Of a DNA stretch of 64,000 bases, positions 45,308 to 54,612 are shown in pieces. Source of the DNA: Magnaporthiopsis rhizophila (lineage: Eukaryota; Ascomycota; Sordariomycetes; Magnaporthales; Magnaporthaceae); NCBI GenBank assembly GCA_003049465.1, contig PYSS01000004.1:376722-440721 (forward strand). Reading direction: 5' to 3'. The first letter of the stretch is position 1. Each line of letters begins with the position of its first letter. The notes beneath the pieces were generated by a model. It saw nothing but the letters and a program-made list of their open reading frames with translations, made no database searches and was not told the DNA's origin. Both the position numbers and the translations under genes were made by a program.

Positions 45308-46718
45308 GGCTGTGTGCTTTTTGTGTGTATGTCTGGGTGGCTGATCTTCTTGGTGGGAGTAGTGTTGTCTCCCCAGTTAGGCAGGGGTAGAAGGGTAGGC
45401 CAGTTGCCCGGAACCAGGGCACGATGGTGATACTCTTTTTTGTCTTTTCCTTAGCTCAGTCTCTCCTTGTCCGTCTCTTCAGAAAACATCCTGAATTAAA
45501 ATGTATACGAGAGAAAGATGCTGTAGAAAAGTGCCACTGAGTAGAGACAAGACGCTTGCCTGTAGGAGGTGCATGAACGGGGTTTAATACAATGCTAAGC
45601 CGACAAAGTGGATTTCCAAAATGACAGGAACAACGCAGCGTCGGGCAGCGAGAGAGATGATACATCATGCATGCGATGCAAGCTGTCAAACGGCTTGCTG
45701 GCTGGTGGTGAAAGCCACGGATCGCCATTGGACGACACGTTGACGTCATTCCCGCAGCACAAGAAAAGCTGCCTGCATGGGAACCGAGCTCGGTTGGTCG
45801 ACCGACGAGCTAGCAGCAGAGACAACTCATCCCCATCAGCCAACCCCTATTCGAAATCGGGAGAGCCACTCGCCCAGCCAGGGGGTTACGTGGCTGGGGA
45901 ATTCCACTTTCGGTAGTGACCAAAAAAAGAGAAGTCGGGCTCCTGGGTGTCTGCACACAAAACTGCCCGACCACTTCCATCCGTCCAAAGCCAAGTCGGC
46001 CGCTCAAATCACTTCCACGTAGCTGGAATTAGGGCTGTTTAACGTCTTCTTTTTTTGATAGACTATCTATCTGGTTTTGTTTCTAATACAGCCACCAGTG
46101 AAAAGACGAAGAAAAAAAAAAAGGAAGAAAAAAAGAGCCAAGCCGGCCCCGGAAGCAACTTGTGCGCCAAGTGCTACTCCCGACATTCTCTAGTAGAATT
46201 ACGCCAACCCAAAAGCACGCGCGCCAGCGAACCAAACGAAAGGGTCATTAGGGGCCCTGTCCAAAGCGATGCAGATCCAAAGGGATGCAAAGGCCAATCG
46301 AGTAGTAAGAGTCCGCCATGTACTCCAGATGAAAGCCACGTCGGGAATAAGCTAAGACCTTGTTTACAATGCAACGAGACAGGAAGAAAAGCATAGTCTG
46401 TGCTCAGCATTGGCAGCCTTGATACCAAAAAGAAGGTGTGCTGCCTCCTGTGAAATAAGCTTGGGTGCCTGACCAATCTGCCGCCACCGAGTCCCGGCAG
46501 CGGCTGAGACGAAAACTGTGTGTGGCGTTCTCGGTAATTTCAAGACCAATTACGGGGTATGGAAAGAAGCCAGAAGAGAAAGTCATGCCTTTGAAGGCTA
46601 TAATCAATTATTGAGTTTTGCACAGGACACACCTCAGGGGTGAGAGGCGCATCCGTCGTTGTTACAAGAGATATAGGAGCATCGTCCAGGGGGAAGAGAC
46701 GCTCCATTTTCTTAGTTT
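45308..46718. other. Stretch between the carrier start and the proline-rich frame
   Basis: Contains the carrier promoter. On the minus strand 46540-46866 is open in a frame other than the proline-rich one and ends in a donor-like GAG|GTGTGT near 46630; see findings. No other coding evidence. An A-rich run is at about 46108-46136. Confidence 0.5.
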
Positions 46719-47573
46719 TCATGGGCGCGACTCCCAAGCCATCGGCCATATCTGTGATGAAGATGCCTCCGCTGGGTTTTGCTGCTGCGGAGCGGGCGGC
46801 TTTGGTGGGAGCGCCAAGTTGACCTTGGGAATCTGTCGCATCGGGTTGTAGGTGGGATGGGACCAAGGAGGCGGGGCTGCCGGTGTAACCCGAGCAATCC
46901 TCGGCTCTGGGGTCTGGGGTGTGCTCGTCCGTACCACTGTCGGGGCTGTCCGGGGTGTTTCAGGAGTCCCGTACCGGATCATCCTCCCCGTTGGCGTGTG
47001 GGGCCCAGCGGCCCGGGCCCGAATCATTTGTGGGGTCTGAGGGATAGCGTCCTGGCCCCGTTCGCCGGGAGACATAGCCCGAAATGCGTGCCACGGCCGA
47101 CGGGGAGTGGCTCCAGTCCCACGGATGCCAGAGCGAGGGTCTTGAGACACGTCAGATGGCCGGTGAGGGGTGGTCCCAGCCTCACGGACGACTGGGCGGG
47201 GTCCCTGGGATGGGGGTCGAGGACGATTCGGACGCTGCGAAGTCATTGCGGCCGTCGCTCCTGGCAGCCTCGAATATTGAACAGACTGTGACGGTCCAGA
47301 CCGAGATCTGCCAGGGGGCGGGCCCCGTCGCGGAGAGGAGGCGGCGGTGTTCCCATGTGGCCTTTGGAGGGGCCGCCGGGTCGGGGATGACACGCGTCTC
47401 TGCGGGTGCATCTCAGGCTTGGAGCCAGGATGGAAGCGTAGGGGATTTGGCGAACGGCCTCGAGAAGGACCCGGTGTTCCCGAGGGATGCGCCGGTTGCG
47501 ACGATGGCGTCGGAACCTCACGGATGTCGGAGGACGACGACGACGAGGGTCGAACTTCCTTTGGTGGCGGCAT
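46719..47573 (-). CDS. Proline/serine-rich frame downstream of Sgf73 (separate gene or Sgf73 extension)
   Basis: 284 codons from ATG 47573 to TGA at 46719-46721. It is in the same frame as the last Sgf73 exon, and the frame stays open from the Sgf73 TAG (47670-47672) to this ATG, reading through AVSISSDDSVIEMPPPKEV. Content is Pro, Ser, Thr, Arg-rich with TPQTPxxI- and TPxTP-like patterns near the C-terminal half and no domain. The C/G-rich third positions and the Ser-Asp-Asp-Ser character look coding. Only 96 bases separate the Sgf73 stop from this ATG, too little for a normal fungal terminator plus promoter, so it may be (a) a C-terminal extension reached by read-through, splicing or sequence correction, (b) a second gene with an unseen upstream exon, or (c) a chance frame in a GC-rich 3' UTR. 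I cannot decide. Confidence 0.45.
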   Translation of the reverse strand: MPPPKEVRPSSSSSSDIREVPTPSSQPAHPSGTPGPSRGRSPNPLRFHPGSKPEMHPQRRVSSPTRRPLQRPHGNTAASSPRRGPPPGRSRSGPSQSVQYSRLPGATAAMTSQRPNRPRPPSQGPRPVVREAGTTPHRPSDVSQDPRSGIRGTGATPRRPWHAFRAMSPGERGQDAIPQTPQMIRARAAGPHTPTGRMIRYGTPETPRTAPTVVRTSTPQTPEPRIARVTPAAPPPWSHPTYNPMRQIPKVNLALPPKPPAPQQQNPAEASSSQIWPMAWESRP

Positions 47574-47669
47574 TTCAATGACGCTGTCGTCGGATGATAT
47601 TGATACTGCTCGAAGTCGGTGACCGGGTGGAGGAGAAGGAGACGGGTCCGGCTGGGCGGGGCGAGGCTC

Positions 47670-48574
47670 CTATGCTCGCCCCGCGGCGACCGATGGCTGC
47701 CTCTGTGGGGGATGGTGGGGATGCGCCGACTGCATCGACACGCTGTAGCTCGAGGACCTGCGTGAGGCAGGGCCCATGCCCATGCCAAGGTCGGGCTCTC
47801 CTGGCGCATCCTCGGTGTCAGCCGCGAGACCTGGGTGGCCTTCAGGCAGCCGCTGCGCTCCAAAGCCGGCGACCTTGAAGATGTTGAGCCGCCCACCATT
47901 GGTGGCCATCTGCAGCTGCTCGTGCAGTCGTGAGAGCTGGTACTGCCGCTTGATGGGCGTGAAGACGGGCTGTGGCACTACTGGCTGTGGCTTCCACCGC
48001 GAGAGTGCCGTCATGACCAGCGCCGTTTCCTCGTCCGAGTCCACCGGCCCCGTGTTTGCATCGTCCTCGTCTTCCAAGGGTGCGTTGGCATCGAGTGCCG
48101 CCTCTACAGAAGATACATGGCCCAGTTAGCAACTTGATTCCAGCAGCTCGGCCGGCTGGGAGAGACCTACTCTGCTGCTTCGCCTGGTTCTTCTTCTGGT
48201 ATGCCGCGAGCAGCATGTCGTACGGCAGTGACCGGCCAGGAACTGCGCGCTTGGCACCCATACTATGGGTTTTGCACGTAAGGGACCTCGCGCAGGGCTG
48301 GCCCGTAGGCGTTATGACACCACACTGCCTCTCCACGTCGACGGGGCCCTTGGGCTTCGCCACCTTAGGCTTTGGCTCGTCTTTCTTCTTTTTGGGCTTG
48401 GGCGCGCTCTTGGCACCATCTGGCTCCCCGTCGGCCTTCCGCTTCTTGTTCGTCTTGTCGCCGTCGCCCGTCTTCTTGGCAGCCTTCTTGGTGGTTTTCC
48501 CTGCTCCAGGGCCAGGCTTTTCGTCGTCGTCATCGTCGTCACTGCTGTCATCGCCTCCTCCTCCTCCTCCTCCT

Positions 48575-48608
<34 letters not shown>

Positions 48609-49244
48609 CCTCCTCATCCTTGCGCGCCTGCTCCTCACGTGCGGCCTGTTCCTTTGCCCGCTCGCGGGCTTCCCGAGCTTCTTTCTTGCGCTGTGCCTTT
48701 TCCTTCTTGAGCCGCAAGCAGCCAGCGATGTGCGTCTTGGCGGCCGTCACAAGGATGCTCTTCTTGCAGTGCTTGCACTGGGTGATGTCCATATAGTCTT
48801 CGAGAGGATAGCCGGTTGCAAAGGTCTCCCGCGCGTTGTCGTCTAGGAGGTTGACCATTGGGCCCGGAGATGCCGCAGTCACGCTAGAAGAGTTTGCCTT
48901 GGACTTCTTGGTGTCGGCTGCAAGTGACGTGATGCGATCCCATGTTAGCTACCACGAGACCCGATGGGGGCGCGTCTAGCCAGAGGAGGGAGGGGCTACG
49001 TACAGTCAATAACACCGCCATCTTTCCAGTTGCCCGGGTTACTATGCCGGGGAGCCTGCTTTTTTAGCTTTATGGCACCGTTGACGGGCTTGGCCTTGGG
49101 CTCCTTTTTGGAGGCGACTTTGATGGTGCCCTCGTCGCCGGCGGCATTGGCGGGAGTGCCAGCCTTGGCGCTCTTCTTGGATGGGGTCGCATTGCTCAGA
49201 GCCGGCGACGAGGCCAGACCCTTGCGGGGGGCCGAGTCGGGCAT
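47670..49244 (-). CDS. sgf73: SAGA deubiquitination-module subunit Sgf73 (ataxin-7 family)
   Basis: Three exons, 49244-49004, 48917-48171 and 48103-47670, giving 473 residues; all joins are in frame (VIDSDTKKS and KQQKAALDAN). The protein anchors the Ubp8/Sgf11/Sus1 deubiquitinase module to SAGA, which removes ubiquitin from H2B. Seen: a conserved zinc finger CKHCKKSILVTAAKTHIAGC (about 127-147), a long basic/acidic linker with about 17 consecutive Gly and an Asp run, and the SCA7 domain (about 270-330: VERQCGVITPTGQPCARSL, CKTHSMGAKRAVPGRSLPYD). A final conserved-looking block RLNIFKVAGFGAQRLPEGHPG precedes the stop. The reading frame remains open after the TAG for a further 316 codons. The start ATG gives MPDSAPRKGL. 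Confidence 0.93.
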
Positions 49245-51878
49245 CGTGGGCTTCGCCGCTGGTCGGCGCGGTTTGTCGCCCAGCCACGATCAATTCGGGC
49301 CTCGGCTGCGAGTTTCGTGTCGGCCCGCGCAAGTCGACGCAGCGTCTCGATTGCAGGCAGACCTCAGCGAGCGTATCCGGTAAAGTGGTGTTTGGTCTCT
49401 TCTGGGTGAGGGCGACGATTGCTGCAGATGATGGGAGGTCGATGTTGGATGGATTGTCGTTGATGTTGTGCCCTGCCTAGAGTTCGAGGTCAGGCGTATC
49501 GAGACGCAGCCTGATGCAGAGTGGGTCGTATGTGGGTCCACACTTGATCGTGAAGTCTTGACCAAAATGGAAAACCGATTCTCCTCTTTGTTACCCCTGA
49601 CTCACGGGACGGATATAAAAAGTACCCGAGGCAGTTCGATGGCTTTATCGCTGGCCTTTGCGTGCTTCTGTTTGACATATATTCGCTGTATCTCTAGATC
49701 GAGATTAAGATTTTAGTTAGGGAAAACAATGTTTGGACGATGTTTGCGTTCATTAACATACTAAAACACTGCGATTTGGACTACACAGCCTGCGGCAATC
49801 AAACAGGGCTACAACCGGATTGTCGTCAGGCGAGCAATGTCAACCGTCAAACAAAGGCACGGTAAATAGAAGGCAACAGACCTGTCCAGCCATAACGACA
49901 AGGGGATGAGCCATTCCACAACAATCTGGACGTGATCCGCAGCCAGCGTACCCGAGAACTACACCTACCCATCCTGGCGGGACGAGCTTCATCCCTTGGC
50001 CAAGGATCCTTCTTAAAAAATCCGGAGCCTCTTGCCATGAATCTTAGCTTAGATTGATGTGAGTACGTTAGTAGCCAAAGCACCACCGAGGAGGGAGAGG
50101 GCAAGAGTGAATGAGATAAAGTGGGATCGGGTGGAGGTCCCATGGTGCGAGGAGGAGATTTTTTGTGGGATAATGGAGGCGAAAGAGGCTGATGCTGAAG
50201 ATTTGATGCTGTGTGATGTTGAAGATGTGAGAAGATGTGGTGTCGAGTCCGCTGACATCTGTGACATGGCGTGATATTGCAGATGTAAGAGGATATGGTG
50301 TTGAAGACGTCGGAAGCTGTGATGCGAGAAATTTATACAGGCGCTCAGAGGCTGAGAGCGTAGCGACGGCCACTTCTTATATGACTCCATGCAGCATTAA
50401 AATCTTGTAACATTTTCACTTGTTGCTAAACCCTCGCCCTGAGAGATTACTGTATACGAACGATCAGGGCATCTAAAATTGCCAACACAGGCACCCAGGC
50501 ACATACGAGCCAGCCAGGCTTGGAAAGCGATCATTTTAGTAATGTTGCTTCGCAGACCTTTGTGCCAGTAAGCGATACCACCTACCAGCAAGCCAATGCT
50601 ATGTCCTCCAATCCCTGAGGAGAGAACGATACTGAGCCGCCTTGGCTTGGGTGGCGTGGCTGCTCCCCCAGTGTGCCGTTGGTAGTTGAGTAACTGCTGA
50701 GCGCCACAGTTGTGCAGGTAACGGGCGCCGGGCAAGAATGAAGGGGAGATCGTCCACTTGCTGGGTGGCGGTGCGTGCCATAGGGGACGTGTATTACCGG
50801 CCAGTACTGTCTTGCACTTGGTTGTCCGACTGGCAAGGGAGGCCAAGCGTACGTGGCAGGAACTCCTTGAGGGTGAATAGCTTACTAATGCCTAGCCTAG
50901 GTAGATAATGGCAAGCAAGATGTCTAGAACTTGCTCTAGACAAGATTAGATAGAGAGTCAAGACGGGACAGATCCGCACCCTCGGGTGAGTTATTTCGTC
51001 AAGGGCGATAATACGGACGGCCGTCTGTTACTGTTGGATACATGTCGGTCGAGATTAGCAGAGTGCCTAGCACCTTCAGGCCGACCGTACTCTAGTAAAT
51101 CGTAGTAATGCCGAGGTCAGGGTACAAGGCCGAACTTACATATTAACTTACATATGAGATACAGCATTTGGTATCATAGGGGCGACACCCACCAATTTGC
51201 ATCGCACGTAGGCATCACGTCGCGCAGTAGTAGATAGATCAGCCTTGCCTCTGCCATGCCTAGCAGCGTGAACCGCTTTCTTTGCCAGATGGACCGAGGA
51301 GTTGTGCTTCTCAGTTTGGGGTCTACCAGACCTTTGCGAGGCCATCCGGTTGACGTTGTTGGCTGTGCTTCTTTTCTTTTTTCTGCCGAGCATGGGAAAC
51401 CCCTCGGCCCCCCTCACAACGGCGAGGCATTCAACCACTTTATACGGCAAGGATTTGCAATATCCCACACCAACCTGTTTCAATACCCCGCGGTACGGGC
51501 ACACAGCCGTAAGGTTTGGATAACGCGAGGTCTCTTTCCTTATCGGCTACTGCGACTAGACGTACCAATAAAAGCAGCCATGGCCGTTGGTTCACAACCG
51601 TTGGCATCTGCAGCTTGGTAAGGTACCCACCAGACATAGCTGCACTTGGGGCCACCGTAGTCTTCATACCTGCCATCTTGCCGTGAGGCCCTGCTGCTAA
51701 GTCCAGACGATTCAGATTCGTCCTTGGGCTGCCCAAACCACCTCCTCCCCATAAGCACACTACACGCCAACGCAATTATTTCAAGAAAACGGAGCCAAAC
51801 GCGCCCGATACATATTTTTCAAACAGCGAGGAAAAAAAAAAAAACAACCAAGAATCACCCGCACACACACATATCGCC
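49245..51878. other. Gene-poor stretch with a degenerate direct repeat
   Basis: Holds the Sgf73 promoter on the left and that of the small gene at 51879 on the right (the two are divergent). Less GC-rich than the gene regions. A two-copy imperfect repeat is at 50211-50325. Open frames on the minus strand (50049-50390, 50397-50846, 51148-51504) have no recognisable domain, and the second begins at TTG; not accepted. Confidence 0.55.
50211..50325. repeat. Imperfect 58-bp direct repeat, two copies
   Basis: Copy 1 begins GTGTGATGTTGAAGATGTGA (50211), copy 2 GCGTGATATTGCAGATGTAA (50269). They align without gaps over about 36 bases with about eight differences, mostly transitions, then drift apart. 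A partial related unit precedes copy 1 (GATGCTGAAGATTTGATG near 50191). Confidence 0.6.
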
Positions 51879-52391
51879 ATGCCGCACGTGAGAGAGAACA
51901 CGCCGCCCCAGGAGACGCGATTTGTGGTGACGCTCGAGCGGAAATCCATGATATCACACGTCACATCCTCCTGGGGCCTGAGCATCAGCGCCTCGGACTA
52001 CGACAAGCTCAAGCCCGGGTTCCGACCCGAGTGCATGGAGGACAGATGGGTCATCGAGGTCACGGGCCCGGTCCGGGACCGGGACGGCACGGTGTCGATG
52101 TCGGTCCACTTCAGCCGCAGCTGGACGTACATGGAGATCTACGTGCTTCACGTCAAGCAGGGCGGCAGCGACGGGGTCATCAGGATTGAGTCCATAACCT
52201 GGGAAAGCGACCAGGGCCAGGCCGTCCGCGGTGAGGAGAAGTCCAAGAAAGAGGCGGTGTTTCTGTGCAGAGCCTTTCTCGGGTGCGCGAGGTTGAGGCG
52301 TTTCCGAAGGATGGTTGAATACGGTTACCTAGGGATCTACCACCTATTTGGACCAGGGCTGGCGCTCGGCGGCTTCGGTTGGGTTGCGTGA
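51879..52391 (+). CDS. Small conserved-type protein of unknown function
   Basis: Single exon, 170 residues, ATG in a GCCATGCCG context after an A-rich leader. It reads as a compact mixed alpha/beta protein: ISASDYDKLKPGFRPECMED, DRWVIEVTGP, VSMSVHFSRSWTYMEIYVLH, IRIESITWES, then a helix KSKKEAVFLCRAFLGC. The pattern DYxxLxxGFRPxxMxDxW followed by a RSWT strand recalls a family of small uncharacterised proteins found in fungi and bacteria, but I cannot name it. No signal peptide or catalytic signature was seen. The last 30 residues (RRFRRMVEYGY onward) look unlike the rest, so the true end may differ if an unrecognised intron exists. Confidence 0.65.
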   Translation: MPHVRENTPPQETRFVVTLERKSMISHVTSSWGLSISASDYDKLKPGFRPECMEDRWVIEVTGPVRDRDGTVSMSVHFSRSWTYMEIYVLHVKQGGSDGVIRIESITWESDQGQAVRGEEKSKKEAVFLCRAFLGCARLRRFRRMVEYGYLGIYHLFGPGLALGGFGWVA

Positions 52392-52737
52392 GCACCGAGA
52401 TATCTTTGGAGTCGTGGATTTTGTTCCGGGGCGTTCTTCTCTAGCTTTCGTTTATGGCAAGATTCTGCCAAGCAGGCGTTCATAGGCTAACGATATTTCG
52501 CAACCTTTACCTACCCTATCTCGTGATATCTCCCCTTGGAGTGCATCTGAGATTGTATAGTGGCAAGCATTTCGCTTACAAGAGCACAAGACAACTATTT
52601 GCACGAGTCCAAGGTATTGTTATCCCCTGCGGCATCTTATGTTATGAGGTAGTTTGTTGCGACGAAGATCGTCCAGGGACCCATTCCGGGATGGCGTACT
52701 AGTAGATACAAAACAGCACCGCCAACTACCAGCAGCC
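52392..52737. other. Short intergenic stretch before the 5S rRNA gene
   Basis: No coding or RNA signal recognised. Presumably holds the 3' flank of the small gene and upstream elements of the 5S gene. Confidence 0.5.
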
Positions 52738-52856
52738 ACGTACGACCACACGTTGTGGAAAGCTCGGGATCCCGTCCGCTCTCCCCTAGATAAGCCACTG
52801 ACGGCCAGAGTAGTAGTTTGGTGGGTGACCACAAGCGAATGCCTGGTGTTGTACGT
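52738..52856 (+). rRNA. 5S ribosomal RNA gene, diverged copy
   Basis: 119 bases matching the ascomycete 5S pattern throughout: ACGTACGACCAC at the 5' end, the central CTCGGGATCCCGTCCGCTCT block, AGATAAGCCA, the internal promoter region AGTAGTTTGGTGGGTGACCA, and GCGAATGCCTGGTGTTGTAC at the 3' end. The terminal helix is intact: ACGTAC pairs with GTACGT. Helix II also has matching changes on both sides (GTGG with CCAC). Some positions differ from the usual fungal consensus (for example GAATGCC where GAATCCC is common, and TTTGG for TTGGG), so it is either a functional variant class or a recent pseudogene. It stands alone, as expected where 5S genes are dispersed rather than inside the rDNA repeat, as in Neurospora. 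Confidence 0.88.
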
Positions 52857-52869
52857 ATTTCTTTTGTCG

Positions 52870-52889
52870 TTTTTTTTTTTTTTTTTTTT
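52870..52889 (+). terminator. Poly-T terminator of the 5S gene
   Basis: Twenty T residues starting 14 bases after the predicted 3' end of the 5S RNA; an earlier TTTT lies at 52862-52865. T runs are the stop signal for RNA polymerase III. Confidence 0.8.
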
Positions 52890-53454
52890 CGTGTGTGTGT
52901 GTGCTTTTGACCTAAACTCGCCAAATGGATGACAGCGATAAATCCAGAAGACAAACTACAATGGAGACACTACGGAATTCACAATCTTCGGGCCTGGCAA
53001 GTTCGCATAACCTATTAGGTATTGGTGAAAGAGGAGAGGAGAGCCTACCCTCGCAGGAAAAGAAAATGACTAAACAGGTACAGGATCGCTGCCCATGTAA
53101 ACCGTAATGCAAACCAATGCCAAATCCAGAAACCCCGACATGAAAAAGAGACCCAAGATATAAACAGAAACAGAAAACAGAGAGGCTTGCGTGCGTGCGT
53201 TTTATTTGGCCTTCAAAAACCATTGGCTGGTGGACTTTTTCAAGGCTCCTCAATCCGGATATCCAGAATATGGAAAGCCGACGGAGTGATGAAAGAAGGT
53301 AGTGTCGGAGCGATAGGAGAGCTAGCAACAAGATCATGGGATAAGGAAATATGATCATACCATTGCGGATATAAGTAAAGAAACACCCACTCGCTGTGCG
53401 TCTGCCACCCTGATGCTCTCCAAGTGCTCACTGCCGCGCCACTGCAAAACGGAA
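52890..53454. other. Intergenic stretch, 3' flank of the Pho85-like kinase
   Basis: Starts with a short GT dinucleotide run (52891-52902). No gene recognised; probably includes the kinase 3' UTR. Confidence 0.5.
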
Positions 53455-53566
53455 CTAGTAGTTGTCGTAAGGCTGGGCCTGTGAAGGCACGGCTTGCGGG
53501 TACTGGCCGCCAGAAGGTGCGGCAGCGCGGGCCTGCTGAGCCTGCGCCTGTGCAGCCTGCTGTATC

Positions 53567-53610
<44 letters not shown>

Positions 53611-54612
53611 CTGGTGGTGCTGCATGATGAGGTCGTTGAACCAGGGGTGCTTGAGCGCGTCGTGGGCGCTGATGCGCATCTCGGGCCTCAGCTGCAGCAT
53701 GCGGCCGAGCAGGTCGATGCCGGCGGCGTCGATCTGCGGCAGGATCTGGCGCAGGTCCTGGGTCGCGTAAGTGTGGAACGTCTTCTTGTACTCGGGGAAC
53801 TGCGAGAAGCCCGGCCAGGTGCGGTCAGAGGGGGTGCCCATGATGCGGAAGATGCGCACGATCTGGTCCTCGTTGGTGGTGCCGGGGAACAGCGGGCGGC
53901 CCGTGTACATCTCGGCCATGATGCAGCCGGCGGACCAGATGTCGATGCTGGTGTTGTAGGTCCTGCTGCCCAGCAGCACGTCAGGGGCGCGGTACCAGAG
54001 CGTGACGACCTCGTTGGAGAAGGTGTTGACGGGGATGCCAAAGGCGCGGGCCAGGCCAAAGTCGCCGAGCTTGAGCGAGCCCTTGTTGTTGATGAGCAGG
54101 TTCTGGGGCTTGAGGTCGCGGTGCAGGACCCTGTTTTGGTGGCAAAAGTCGATGCCCTTGAGCAGCTGGTACATGAAGGACTTGATCACCATGGGCTGCA
54201 GGGCACCCCTGTCGCCCTTGGTGTCCATGTACTTCTTGAGATCGCCGTCCATGTGTTCAAACACAAGCATCAGCTTGTTCTCGGTGTGGATGACATCGTG
54301 CAGCGCGACAATGTTTTCGTGCTTGAGCTCCTTCATCAACGAGATCTCGCGGATCGCCGTCGAGGGGGTGCCCTCCTCCGAGTCGAGGTGGATCTCCTTG
54401 AGCGCGACCAGCTCTCCAGTGTGCCTGTTGCGACCCTTGAAGACCTGTTGGGGACGAAGATAGGAGCGGTTAGCGAAGCCCGGAACTCACTAGCTTCCTA
54501 GCCCGGCCTGTGTGCCGGGGCCCGGGGAGGATTTCAAACCTACGGTAGCATATGTGCCCTCACCCAGCTTCTCCAGCTGCTGGAATGAGTTGAGATGCCT
54601 CTTGCCGTCCAT
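53455..54612 (-). CDS. pho85: Cyclin-dependent kinase, Pho85 family
   Basis: Two exons, 54612-54544 and 54444-53455, giving 352 residues. The kinase runs from about 9 to 296: Gly loop KLGEGTYATVFKGR (split by the intron), VALKEI, the cyclin-binding helix PSTAIRE (about 48-54), HRDLKPQNLL (about 130), DFGLARAFGI, and the APE-region WYRAPDVLLGS. The insert DGDLKKYMDTKG and the phosphate-regulator-like RAFGIPVNTFSNEVVTLW place it with Pho85/PhoA rather than Cdc2. In yeast Pho85 controls phosphate signalling, glycogen and cell cycle with several cyclins. The C-terminal 50 residues are a run of Gln (about 16 in a row) and an Ala/Gln tail. The frame stays open for more than 100 codons upstream of the chosen ATG without another ATG; the chosen start gives the family-typical MDGKRHLNSFQQLEKLG. 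Confidence 0.93.

Noticed and set aside
50049..50390. 113-codon minus-strand ATG frame ending in a hydrophobic segment
   Set aside because: The hydrophobic end (ISFTLALSLLGGALATNVL) could be a tail anchor, but the frame overlaps the degenerate direct repeat and is Ser/His-rich elsewhere. Not enough to call a gene.
53494..54501. 335-codon open frame on the plus strand
   Set aside because: Antisense to the Pho85-like kinase; the poly-Leu run is the complement of the poly-Gln codons.
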